Assembly (NCBI GenBank): GCA_020846105.1
Contig: JADLEN010000108.1
Span: 1-7,634, forward strand
Direction of reading: 5' to 3'
Length of the DNA: 7,634 nt
DNA from: Chitinophagaceae bacterium
GTDB taxonomy: Bacteria > Bacteroidota > Bacteroidia > Chitinophagales > Chitinophagaceae
Of the stretch, positions 1 to 5,674 are shown piece after piece. The first letter of the stretch is position 1; each line of letters begins with the position of its first letter. The notes beneath the pieces are model-generated. The model saw only the letters and a program-made list of their open reading frames with translations. It was not told where the DNA came from and searched no databases. A program made the translations under genes and the position numbers.

Positions 1-360
1 ACCTGTGGGCGACCCGTTTTTTCATATTTTGGGCTTTCCCTACCTCTGGGCTGCTTCGCTTGCTCAGATTTTGAAGCTTAGCGCTGCGGTGGCGCGTGTA
101 TATGTGCGAGTAGCTGCATTTTTACCTAATCTTATAAATGACAAACGCTGTAATTTGTAGGTTAAAAGTAGTAAAAATTATATCTCATGCAAGCTTTTGG
201 GCAGAAATATTTTTATCATTTGCCTTTGTTAATGGTTTTTGATTATTTCGCCCTTGATTGGTTTTGAGGTGCAAGCCTCGCTACTGGGCGTAGCGTGTAG
301 TAAAGCCTTGCAGCATAGCCCTCTACGTCGTGGCTAAAAGGCGGTCTCCTGACTGCCACA
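1..360. other. Unassigned non-coding stretch at the left edge
   Basis: No gene can be supported here. One plus-strand frame stays open from base 2 to about 160 without a start in the window, so the tail of a gene running in from the left is possible, but the residues suggest no family. The first 100 bases have the feel of an interspersed Bacteroidota repeat; this is an impression from memory. A perfect 6-bp stem (279-284 with 290-295, CGCTAC/GTAGCG, 5-base loop) lies in a C/G-richer patch around 265-355. No tRNA cloverleaf is visible around it. Confidence 0.4.
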
Positions 361-392
361 CAAAAAACAATAACCACAACAAAACCACGTCG

Positions 393-449
393 CGTCATTG
401 CGAGGCACGAAGCAATCTATTGGCGCTACAGATTCTTACGGAATGACAG
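393..449. repeat. Interspersed repeat starting GTCATTGCGAGG
   Basis: The module opens with GTCATTGCGAGGCACGAAGC and ends with GGAATGACAG, so its ends form an imperfect inverted repeat (GTCATT at 394-399, AATGAC at 442-447). From memory, the GTCATTGCGAGG...GAAGCAATCT type is a widespread intergenic repeat in many bacterial genomes, including Bacteroidota. Its function is unknown to me. The identification rests on recall of the motif, not on a search. Confidence 0.55.
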
Positions 450-474
450 CGTGTGGTGGTGGTGTGGTTGGGTA

Positions 475-517
475 CAACCACCCCGTCCTGCGGACACCCC
501 TCCAATGGAGGGGAATT
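475..517. repeat. Palindromic repeat with CCCCTCC core, copy 1
   Basis: The core at 497-513 is a perfect inverted repeat with 8-bp arms (CCCCTCCA and TGGAGGGG) around one central base. It is preceded by CCACCCCGTCCTGCGGACA and followed by AATTTCGCATGTGG. Read on the minus strand, it encodes the string PPLEGCPQDGVV, which I remember as a recurrent spurious translation in Bacteroidota genomes and a sign of a dispersed nucleotide repeat. A second version lies at 871-899. Confidence 0.55.
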
Positions 518-547
518 TCGCATGTGGATGGTTGTGGGTGGTTGTGG

Positions 548-622
548 ATGATTATTTAGAGTGCTTGACCTTCGGTCGCAAGCTTCGTCAAAAGCTTTGC
601 TTTCTTCTTGCTTCAATGACGA
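548..622 (-). repeat. Possible diverged relative of the GTCATT repeat, minus orientation
   Basis: Read on the minus strand this module begins near base 620 with GTCATTGAAGCAAGAAG and continues through purine-rich sequence to a short hairpin (GCTTG at 563-567 with CAAGC at 579-583, and GACC at 567-570 with GGTC at 574-577). The GTCATT start and the GAAGCAA word are shared with the module at 393-449, so it may be a diverged inverted copy. The similarity is limited and could be coincidental. Confidence 0.3.
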
Positions 623-660
623 GCATGTGGTTGGTTGTAATGTGGTTGTGGTTTTTTCTA

Positions 661-709
661 AAGCTCCACCACAAAGGACACTAAGTTTTGCACAAAGGGC
701 ACGGAGCTT
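661..709. repeat. Short module with two CACAAAGG copies inside an inverted repeat
   Basis: Two near-identical 12-mers, CACAAAGGACAC (670-681) and CACAAAGGGCAC (691-702), differ at one base and start 21 bases apart. They sit between AAGCTCC (661-667) and its exact complement GGAGCTT (703-709). From memory, ACCACAAAGGACACAAAGG-type strings recur in intergenic DNA of many bacteria. No coding or regulatory role can be read from the sequence. Confidence 0.45.
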
Positions 710-735
710 GGGTGTGGTGTCGTGGTGGTGGGGTT

Positions 736-870
736 GTTTCTTTGTCAATTTTTTGCTTCGCCAAAAAATTAACCAAAAAAAGGCGACAGGAAAACAAACG
801 CTCCGCAGTTTTCCTGATGCTCTGCTGCGAGCGATGGCAGTTAGCGTGTTGTTTGTTTTCTTTGGTAAAC
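736..870. repeat. Module of nested inverted repeats
   Basis: Two perfect hairpins are visible. The first has 9-bp arms AATTTTTTG (747-755) and CAAAAAATT (762-770) with a 6-base loop. The second has 9-bp arms CAGGAAAAC (787-795) and GTTTTCCTG (808-816) with a 12-base loop. A longer-range pairing links GAAAACAAAC (790-799) with GTTTGTTTTC (851-860) and would compete with the second hairpin. The long frames crossing this area are not convincing as proteins. It could be a folded non-coding element or the wreck of a repeat; the sequence does not decide. Confidence 0.45.
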
Positions 871-899
871 CCACCCCTAGCCCCTCCTAGGAGGGGAAT
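871..899. repeat. Palindromic repeat with CCCCTCC core, copy 2
   Basis: The core at 881-896 is a perfect 16-bp palindrome (CCCCTCCTAGGAGGGG). Like copy 1 at 475-517, it is preceded by a CACCCC string, followed by AAT, and continues shortly into GCATGTGG and a G/T-rich linker. The shared order of palindrome, AAT and GCATGTGG linker shows that the two places are related. The changes in the palindrome centre keep base pairing, which suggests that structure rather than exact sequence was kept. Confidence 0.55.
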
Positions 900-993
900 G
901 TGGCATGTGGTGTGGTTGTGGTGTTTTTTGGCACATGCGATAAGGAAAGCTTAATAGTAAGATAAAAGCCTAACCTGCGCCAGACAGTAGCGG

Positions 994-1028
994 ATATCCT
1001 TTTGCCTTTTTTTCTAAGGCAAAAGATA
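994..1028. repeat. Strong intergenic palindrome
   Basis: CTTTTGCCTT (999-1008) and AAGGCAAAAG (1016-1025) form a perfect 10-bp stem with a 7-base loop. The stem can be extended by TAT (995-997) pairing with ATA (1026-1028) if C998 is bulged. It is preceded by CGGATA and followed by GTGGATGGCTGG. From memory, palindromes with CGGATATCCTTTTG on one side and CAAAAGATA on the other recur between genes in Flavobacteriia and relatives. It lacks a clean downstream U-tract on either strand and is more than 60 bases past the uxs terminator, so it is unlikely to be a terminator itself. Confidence 0.5.
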
Positions 1029-1097
1029 GGAGTGGATGGCTGGAGACCCAAAGCCTCACGAAGGAGATGAAAGCTTAATCGCCCAAGGGTATGGGGC

Positions 1098-1134
1098 AAA
1101 AAAAAGAGCCTAATGCGGGTGCATTGGGCTCTTT
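1098..1134 (-). terminator. Rho-independent terminator of the ugd-uxs unit
   Basis: On the minus strand a 14-bp stem with one mismatch (1134-1121 pairing with 1116-1103, built on AAAGAGCC/GGCTCTTT) has a 4-base loop and runs into eight consecutive T residues (complement of 1105-1098). It begins 16 bases past the uxs stop codon. The plus strand has only three T residues after the stem, so it should work mainly on the minus strand. Confidence 0.9.
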
Positions 1135-1150
1135 GGGTATGGGGGGTGGC

Positions 1151-2089
1151 TTAGAATACTTTTTTGAAGTAGTCCCAAGTGGCTTTGAGGCCTTCTTGGC
1201 GGCCTACTTTTGGCTCCCAGCCGAGTATTGTTTGTGCTTTGGTGATGTTGGGCTTGCGCTGTTTGGGGTCGTCTTGGGGTAGTGGTTCGTACACTATTTT
1301 CACGGCGGCACCGGTGAGTTTGAGCACTTCTTCGGCAAAGTCTTTGAGGCTTATCTCTTCGGGGTTGCCAATGTTTACGGGTAGGTGATAGTCTGAGTGT
1401 AGTAGGCGGTAGATACCGTCTACAAGGTCTGTAACGTAGCAGAAGGAGCGGGTTTGGGAGCCGTCTCCGTATACGGTGATGTCTTTGCCTTGTAGGGCTT
1501 GGTTCATGAATGTGGGTAGTGCGCGGCCATCGTCTAGGCGCATGCGTGGGCCGTAGGTGTTGAAGATGCGGATGATGCGTGTGTCTAAACCGTGAAAGTT
1601 GTGGTAGGCCATGGTGATGCTTTCCATGAAGCGCTTGGCCTCGTCGTATACGCCGCGTGGGCCTATGGGGTTTACGTTGCCCCAATATTCTTCTACTTGT
1701 GGGTGTATGAGTGGGTCGCCGTAGACTTCGGAGGTGGATGCTACGAGTATGCGTGCGCCTTTGGCTTTGGCTAGGCCTAGTAGGTTGTGGGTGCCTAGTG
1801 CGCCTACTTTGAGTGTTTGGATGGGCATCTTGAGGTAGTCTATAGGGCTAGCTGGCGATGCGAAATGTAGGATATAGTCTATATGGCCGGGGACGTGTAC
1901 GAATTTGGTAACGTCGTGGTGGTAGAAGGTAAAATCTGGGTGTGGGAATAGGTGCTCGATGTTGCGGATGTTGCCGGTAAGGAGGTTGTCCATGGCTACG
2001 ACTTGGTATCCTTCGGCAATGGCGCGGTCGCAGAGGTGCGAGCCAAGGAAGCCTGCCGCGCCTGTTACTAGTATTCTTTTTTTAGACAT
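1151..2089 (-). CDS. uxs: UDP-glucuronate decarboxylase (UDP-xylose synthase)-type SDR protein
   Basis: A 312-residue extended short-chain dehydrogenase/reductase. The NAD-binding glycine motif GAAGFLG is at residues 10-16, the FASPASP segment at 76-82, the catalytic TSEVYGDP stretch at 119-126, and the Y-x3-K pair at Tyr148 and Lys152 (GVYDEAK). The downstream NTYGPRM (177-183) and [17 protein letters not shown] (209-225) blocks are typical of UDP-xylose synthases. The family oxidises UDP-glucuronate at C4, decarboxylates it and re-reduces the product to UDP-xylose in the cytosol. Length matches the soluble bacterial form with no N-terminal extension. The start follows an A/T leader without a ribosome-binding motif, as is usual in Bacteroidota. 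It lies 48 bp after ugd, which makes its substrate, so the two form a natural operon. UDP-xylose synthase is preferred over UDP-glucose epimerase because of the FASPASP and [11 protein letters not shown] blocks; the exact product is inferred. Confidence 0.92.
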   Translation of the reverse strand: MSKKRILVTGAAGFLGSHLCDRAIAEGYQVVAMDNLLTGNIRNIEHLFPHPDFTFYHHDVTKFVHVPGHIDYILHFASPASPIDYLKMPIQTLKVGALGTHNLLGLAKAKGARILVASTSEVYGDPLIHPQVEEYWGNVNPIGPRGVYDEAKRFMESITMAYHNFHGLDTRIIRIFNTYGPRMRLDDGRALPTFMNQALQGKDITVYGDGSQTRSFCYVTDLVDGIYRLLHSDYHLPVNIGNPEEISLKDFAEEVLKLTGAAVKIVYEPLPQDDPKQRKPNITKAQTILGWEPKVGRQEGLKATWDYFKKVF

Positions 2090-2137
2090 TTTTTTTATAA
2101 ATAAGGTACTGTGAGAAAATATGGGTGTTGTGTGTTG

Positions 2138-3451
2138 TTAGTTGATTTTGCTGCGGCCCATGCTTTGGTATTGAAAGCCTAGTTCTTGCATTTTTTCGAG
2201 GCTGTAAACGTTGCGCCCGTCGAAGATGATGGGTGCTGAAAGACTGGCTTTGATTTTTTGGAAGTCGGGGTTGCGGAATTCGCTCCACTCGGTAACGATA
2301 ACGAGTGCGTCGGCAGCTTGGATGGCTTCGTATTGGTTGGCTACGAAGTTTACCTTGTCTCCGTATATGGCTTTGACGTTGGGCATGGCTTCTGGGTCGA
2401 AGGCGTTGACGATGGCACCGTGCTGTAGCAGCGTGTCTATAAGGTAAAGGGCTGGTGCTTCGCGGATGTCGTCGGTTTCGGGCTTGAAGGCAAGGCCCCA
2501 AATGGCAAAGGTTTTGCCTTTGATATCGCCTCCGTAATGCTTGAGTATTTTGTTGCCAAGGATTAGTTTCTGACGGTCGTTTACCTCCATTACGCTTTTC
2601 ACGATTTGAAAATCGTAATCGTACTCGTTGGCGGTGCGTGCAAGTGCTTGCACGTCTTTGGGGAAACAGCTGCCGCCATAGCCTACACCGGGGAAAAGGA
2701 AGCGCTTGCCTATGCGGCCGTCGCTACCCATGCCCATACGTACCCAATCTACATTGGCGCCTGCAAGCTCGCAGAGGTTGGCCATCTCGTTCATAAAGGA
2801 GATGCGCATGGCTAGGTAAGAGTTGGCAGCGTATTTGGTCATTTCGGAGCTGCGCTCGTCCATGTAATATATGGGGTTGCCTTGGCGCACGAATGGTTGG
2901 TAAAGCTCGTCCATAAGTTTGCGGGCCTTGTCGCTAGTAGTGCCTATAACTACGCGGTCGGGTTTCAGAAAGTCTTCGACGGCAACGCCTTCGCGCAGAA
3001 ACTCGGGGTTGCTCACCACGTCGAAAAGAGCCGGGTCGAGGTTTTCGAGCATTACGGCAGTTGTTTTTTCGGCAGTGCCTACGGGTACTGTGCTTTTGTT
3101 GACAATGACTTTGTAGGAAGTAATGATTTTGCTGAGGTCATTGGCCACGCCCAAAACGTATTGTAGGTCGGCAGCACCGTCTTTGCCAGGAGGGGTAGGT
3201 AGTGCTAGGAAAATGATTTGTGCGTCTTTGATACCGTCGGCAAGGGAGGTGGTAAAGGTGATGCGTTGTTCTTTGATGTTGCGCTCTAGCAGTACATCGA
3301 GGCCTGGCTCGTAGATGGGGGTTTCGCCACGGCGCAGTTGGTTTATTTTTTCTTCGTTGATGTCTATACAGACAACATTATTACCGGTTTCGGCAAAGCA
3401 AGTGCCACTAACGAGGCCAACGTAACCAGTACCTATTATTGCTATGTTCAT
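2138..3451 (-). CDS. ugd: UDP-glucose 6-dehydrogenase
   Basis: A 437-residue cytosolic enzyme that oxidises UDP-glucose twice with NAD+ to give UDP-glucuronate. The N-terminal Rossmann motif GTGYVG is at residues 7-12. Further family marks are the ALPTPPG loop (83-89), STVPVGT (120-126), NPEFLREG (148-155), EMTKYAANSYLAMRISFMNE (203-222, with Lys206 and Asn210 of the active site), and the nucleophile Cys262 in GYGGSCFPKD (257-266). The C-terminal UDP-binding domain shows GLAFKPETDDIREAP (319-333). Length is normal for the family and nothing looks broken. It is the first gene of a two-gene minus-strand unit with uxs and has a Bacteroidota -7-like box about 28 bases upstream. The gene is visibly richer in G+C than the sulP gene to its right (see findings). 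UDP-N-acetylmannosamine dehydrogenases are a related alternative, but the motifs favour UDP-glucose. Confidence 0.96.
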   Translation of the reverse strand: MNIAIIGTGYVGLVSGTCFAETGNNVVCIDINEEKINQLRRGETPIYEPGLDVLLERNIKEQRITFTTSLADGIKDAQIIFLALPTPPGKDGAADLQYVLGVANDLSKIITSYKVIVNKSTVPVGTAEKTTAVMLENLDPALFDVVSNPEFLREGVAVEDFLKPDRVVIGTTSDKARKLMDELYQPFVRQGNPIYYMDERSSEMTKYAANSYLAMRISFMNEMANLCELAGANVDWVRMGMGSDGRIGKRFLFPGVGYGGSCFPKDVQALARTANEYDYDFQIVKSVMEVNDRQKLILGNKILKHYGGDIKGKTFAIWGLAFKPETDDIREAPALYLIDTLLQHGAIVNAFDPEAMPNVKAIYGDKVNFVANQYEAIQAADALVIVTEWSEFRNPDFQKIKASLSAPIIFDGRNVYSLEKMQELGFQYQSMGRSKIN

Positions 3452-3478
3452 ATTGTATAAAAGCTAAAAAATGTGTTG

Positions 3479-3486
3479 CAAAAGTA
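3479..3486 (-). promoter_or_regulatory. Candidate -7 promoter box for ugd-uxs
   Basis: The minus strand reads TACTTTTGCAA here, matching the Bacteroidota -7 element TAnnTTTG exactly over eight bases. It lies 28 bases before the ugd start codon, implying a leader of roughly 20 bases. I see no clear -33 TTTG box at the usual spacing, so the call rests on one element plus position. The rest of 3452-3635, between the divergent genes, is A/T-rich with one weak 7-bp hairpin (3571-3577 with 3583-3589). Confidence 0.5.
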
Positions 3487-3635
3487 GGGATTTCGAGGAT
3501 TAAAAGACCATAGGATTTTGGGGAATGCAAGTAGTGTATGAAAAAAAACAGTAAAAGTTAAAGTGAGCTGTGTTTTTGTTTTAAAAACATAGAAAAGCAC
3601 TATTTTCACGGCTTAATTGATTTTTCTTATACATA

Positions 3636-3968
3636 ATGAAGTTTTTCAGTTCCATCTTATTTCTTTGTTTTTCACTGTTTTTTGTGGCTAAATGCTACAA
3701 TTGGGCAGGTGTAGGAGCAAAGGTGTCTAAGCAAGTGACATTGCCGATGGAAGGCGAGGATGGCAATAATTCTTCTGACGGAACTGGAAGTAAAGGAGAT
3801 GAAGATCAATCGAATATAGCTAACGAAGAATATTTCAGTTTTAATTTAGGGGCTCATTTTACTTATGAGCATATAAAAGGATTGGACTTAGGTTCTTTTT
3901 TTGATAACACAACTATTAGATTAGACAACATATTGTTGGCTATTTTTGCCCCCCCTCCTAACGCATAG
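3636..3968 (+). CDS. Small exported protein of unknown function
   Basis: A 110-residue reading frame that I do not recognise. Residues 1-19 look like a Sec signal peptide: a Lys at position 2, then a very hydrophobic Phe/Leu-rich core. Cys20 follows FFVAK; a lipoprotein signal is possible but Lys before the Cys is atypical for a lipobox. Residues 37-63 are low-complexity and acidic (EGEDGNN, GDEDQ), followed by a more ordered part (66-103, EEYFSFNLGAHF and FFDNTTIRLDN) and a proline-rich end (APPPNA). It is co-oriented with sulP and 73 bp ahead of it, but the gap holds a possible weak terminator, so an operon is uncertain. Support comes from the signal-like N-terminus and from being the only open frame between two real genes. 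No function is assigned. Confidence 0.65.
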   Translation: MKFFSSILFLCFSLFFVAKCYNWAGVGAKVSKQVTLPMEGEDGNNSSDGTGSKGDEDQSNIANEEYFSFNLGAHFTYEHIKGLDLGSFFDNTTIRLDNILLAIFAPPPNA

Positions 3969-3986
3969 GCAGTTTCATTTGTTTTT

Positions 3987-4016
3987 AAAAGGGCCGAAGC
4001 TTACCGTGCCCTATTT
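3987..4016 (+). terminator. Weak possible terminator or attenuator before the sulP gene
   Basis: AGGGC (3990-3994) can pair with GCCCT (4008-4012). Flanking AAA (3987-3989) and TTT (4014-4016) extend the stem if A4013 is bulged. The loop is 13 bases and the T-run is short. It could end transcription of the small gene upstream or be chance folding. Confidence 0.3.
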
Positions 4017-4041
4017 TAGTATTAATAGATAAATTGTATTC

Positions 4042-5655
4042 ATGCAGTATAATAAAAGTTATTTTTCTACCCTTAAGGCGGATTTGCCGGCGGGTATAGT
4101 AGTGTTTCTAGTGGCCTTGCCCTTATGCTTGGGTATAGCACTAGCCTCAGGTGCACCATTTTTTAGTGGCATCATATCTGGGATAATAGGCGGTATAGTG
4201 ATAGGAATGTTAAGCGGTTCTAAGCTTAGCGTGAGCGGTCCTGCAGCAGGACTGGCGGCATTGGTATTGGCTGCGATACACACGATAGGTGATTTTCGTT
4301 TGTTTCTTTGTGCCGTATTGGTGGCGGGGATCATACAAATGCTAATGAGCCTTGCAAAGCTTGGCGGTATTGCTAATTATTTTCCTAGTAGTGTAATAAA
4401 AGGAATGCTTACGAGTATAGGTATATTGATAATAGCGAAACAAATACCACATGCGGTGGGGTATGACCTAGAAGAAAAGGGTATGCTTTCGGAGTTGTTT
4501 TTGCTGACAGAAGATTGGCACGACTTATTCTTGCCCTTTCATCATATAGATACAGGGGTAACAGCAATATGTTTAATTTCAATTGCAATAATGTTGTTGT
4601 GGGAGCGCCCGTTTATTAAAAAAAGAGTAAAATCGCTACCTGGAGCCTTGGTAGCAGTAATTGTAGCAGTGGTAATTGCAGAGGTTTTAGCGCTGAATGG
4701 CAGTAAACACCTTATCGAAGCCAACCACCTAGTGACGATACCCGCAGCAGATTCATTCTCTTCGTTTTTAGGCTTTTTTACTACCCCAGACTTTAATGGT
4801 TTTCTTGACTCTAAGGTGTTGATTACGGGTGTAATGATAGCGATAATAGCCTCTTTAGAAACACTATTGAGTATTGAAGCAGTAGATAATATTGACCCTG
4901 AAAGAAATGTAACCAATACGAATCGCGAGCTAATGGCCCAAGGGATAGGCAATACCATATCGGGGCTTATTGGCGGCCTGCCTATAACTAGTGTTATAGT
5001 ACGTAGTAGTGCTAATATTCATTCTGGAGCAAAGTCTAAGGCATCTGCTATATTTCACGGGTTATTATTGTTATTGTCTGTAATAGCCATACCAAGCTTG
5101 CTAAATAAGATACCATTATCTGCATTAGCTGCAATATTATTGATCACAGGGTATAAGCTATGCAATGTGAACGTGTTTAAAGGAGTGATTAAAAGTGGTA
5201 AATACCAGATAATTCCGTTTTTTACTACCGTAGCAACAATTTTAAGTATCGACTTGTTTGGACTTATACCAAGCCTAAAAGGTGAGGGCTTGTTGATAGG
5301 TGTAATTGTTGGTTTGATAGTAGCAGCAGCAGCAATACTGCAAGGCAATCTCAAAAATTCTTACTATTTTCATAAAAAGGACCATCAAGATGGTGAGGTT
5401 ATTACGATCCGCTTATCTGAAGAAGTCTCTTTTCTTAATAAAGCAAGTATTCGATTAACATTGGACAAATTGCCTGAAAATTCAACAGTATTAATAGATG
5501 CAGGTAATACAAAGTATATAGAATATGACATTCTAGAGCTCATAAAAGAGTTTAGGGACATAAAGGCACCTTTGAAAAATATAACATTAACTACTGTGAA
5601 CTTTAAGGAAGTTTATCAGATTGAAAACAACCATTCCGTGTCATCAAATCATTAA
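4042..5655 (+). CDS. SulP-family anion transporter with STAS domain, probable bicarbonate transporter
   Basis: A 537-residue inner-membrane protein. Residues about 12-435 form the hydrophobic SulP (SLC26-type) core of many membrane helices, with the family marks LPAGIVVFLVALPLCLGIAL (15-34), SGPAAGLAALV (65-75), ETLLSIEAVDNI (273-284) and NRELMAQGIGNTISGLIGGL (294-313). A short cytosolic STAS domain fills about 450-530 (VLIDAGNTKYIEYD at 483-496). SulP proteins carry sulfate, bicarbonate or other small anions, often coupled to Na+ or H+. The substrate cannot be read from sequence alone. Bicarbonate is favoured because a beta-carbonic anhydrase gene starts 19 bp downstream, a pairing found repeatedly in bacteria, sometimes as a fusion. 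Length is normal and no damage is visible. The start is at the first Met of the open frame, shortly before the first membrane segment. Confidence 0.93.
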   Translation: MQYNKSYFSTLKADLPAGIVVFLVALPLCLGIALASGAPFFSGIISGIIGGIVIGMLSGSKLSVSGPAAGLAALVLAAIHTIGDFRLFLCAVLVAGIIQMLMSLAKLGGIANYFPSSVIKGMLTSIGILIIAKQIPHAVGYDLEEKGMLSELFLLTEDWHDLFLPFHHIDTGVTAICLISIAIMLLWERPFIKKRVKSLPGALVAVIVAVVIAEVLALNGSKHLIEANHLVTIPAADSFSSFLGFFTTPDFNGFLDSKVLITGVMIAIIASLETLLSIEAVDNIDPERNVTNTNRELMAQGIGNTISGLIGGLPITSVIVRSSANIHSGAKSKASAIFHGLLLLLSVIAIPSLLNKIPLSALAAILLITGYKLCNVNVFKGVIKSGKYQIIPFFTTVATILSIDLFGLIPSLKGEGLLIGVIVGLIVAAAAILQGNLKNSYYFHKKDHQDGEVITIRLSEEVSFLNKASIRLTLDKLPENSTVLIDAGNTKYIEYDILELIKEFRDIKAPLKNITLTTVNFKEVYQIENNHSVSSNH

Positions 5656-5674
5656 TCAGATAAAAACATTAAGC

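Larger units (their letters stand above)
361..930. repeat. Mosaic block of short repeat modules with G/T-rich linkers
   Basis: This stretch alternates between compact modules (about 393-449, 475-517, 548-622, 661-709, 736-870, 871-899) and linkers built from GTGG, GGTTG and TGTGG words (about 451-472, 520-547, 623-655, 710-735, 900-923). The 8-mer GCATGTGG opens three of the linkers (520-527, 623-630, 903-910). The outer edges are imperfectly inverted: 361-380 reads CAAAAAACA, a 4-base insert, then CCACAAC, and the complement of 915-930 reads CAAAAAACACCACAAC. Long frames are open on both strands, one of about 159 codons on the minus strand (874-395). Their translations are low-complexity (runs of Thr, His, Trp, Val) and look like read-through of repeats, so I call no protein. 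Several modules resemble intergenic repeats of Bacteroidota remembered from other genomes; this could not be verified here. Confidence 0.6.

Noticed and set aside
265..355. tRNA or small structured RNA suggested by the 279-295 hairpin
   Set aside because: No T-loop or anticodon arrangement can be found around it, and a single 6-bp stem is not enough for a call.
395..874. 159-codon open frame on the minus strand across the repeat mosaic
   Set aside because: The translation strings together repeat-derived segments (for example PPLEGCPQDGVV and Thr/His runs) with no domain, and overlaps other open frames in the same block. Openness is explained by few A/T-rich stop codons in G/T-rich repeats.
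361..930. CRISPR array
   Set aside because: The repeated words are short, irregularly spaced and diverged, and the intervening modules are themselves repeat-like; there is no regular repeat-spacer unit and no cas gene.
451..954. Overlapping plus-strand frames of 77 to 109 codons in the repeat mosaic
   Set aside because: Low-complexity Trp/Val/Gly runs from GTGG linkers, mutually overlapping, with no family resemblance.
1110..1685. 191-codon minus-strand frame inside uxs
   Set aside because: It lies in another frame of a clearly conserved gene and reads as Arg/His/Pro-rich shadow translation.
5621..5674. Upstream ATG extending the carbonic anhydrase by 18 residues
   Set aside because: The extension overlaps the sulP gene by 35 bp and is unlike family N-termini; the ATG at 5675 gives the normal start.
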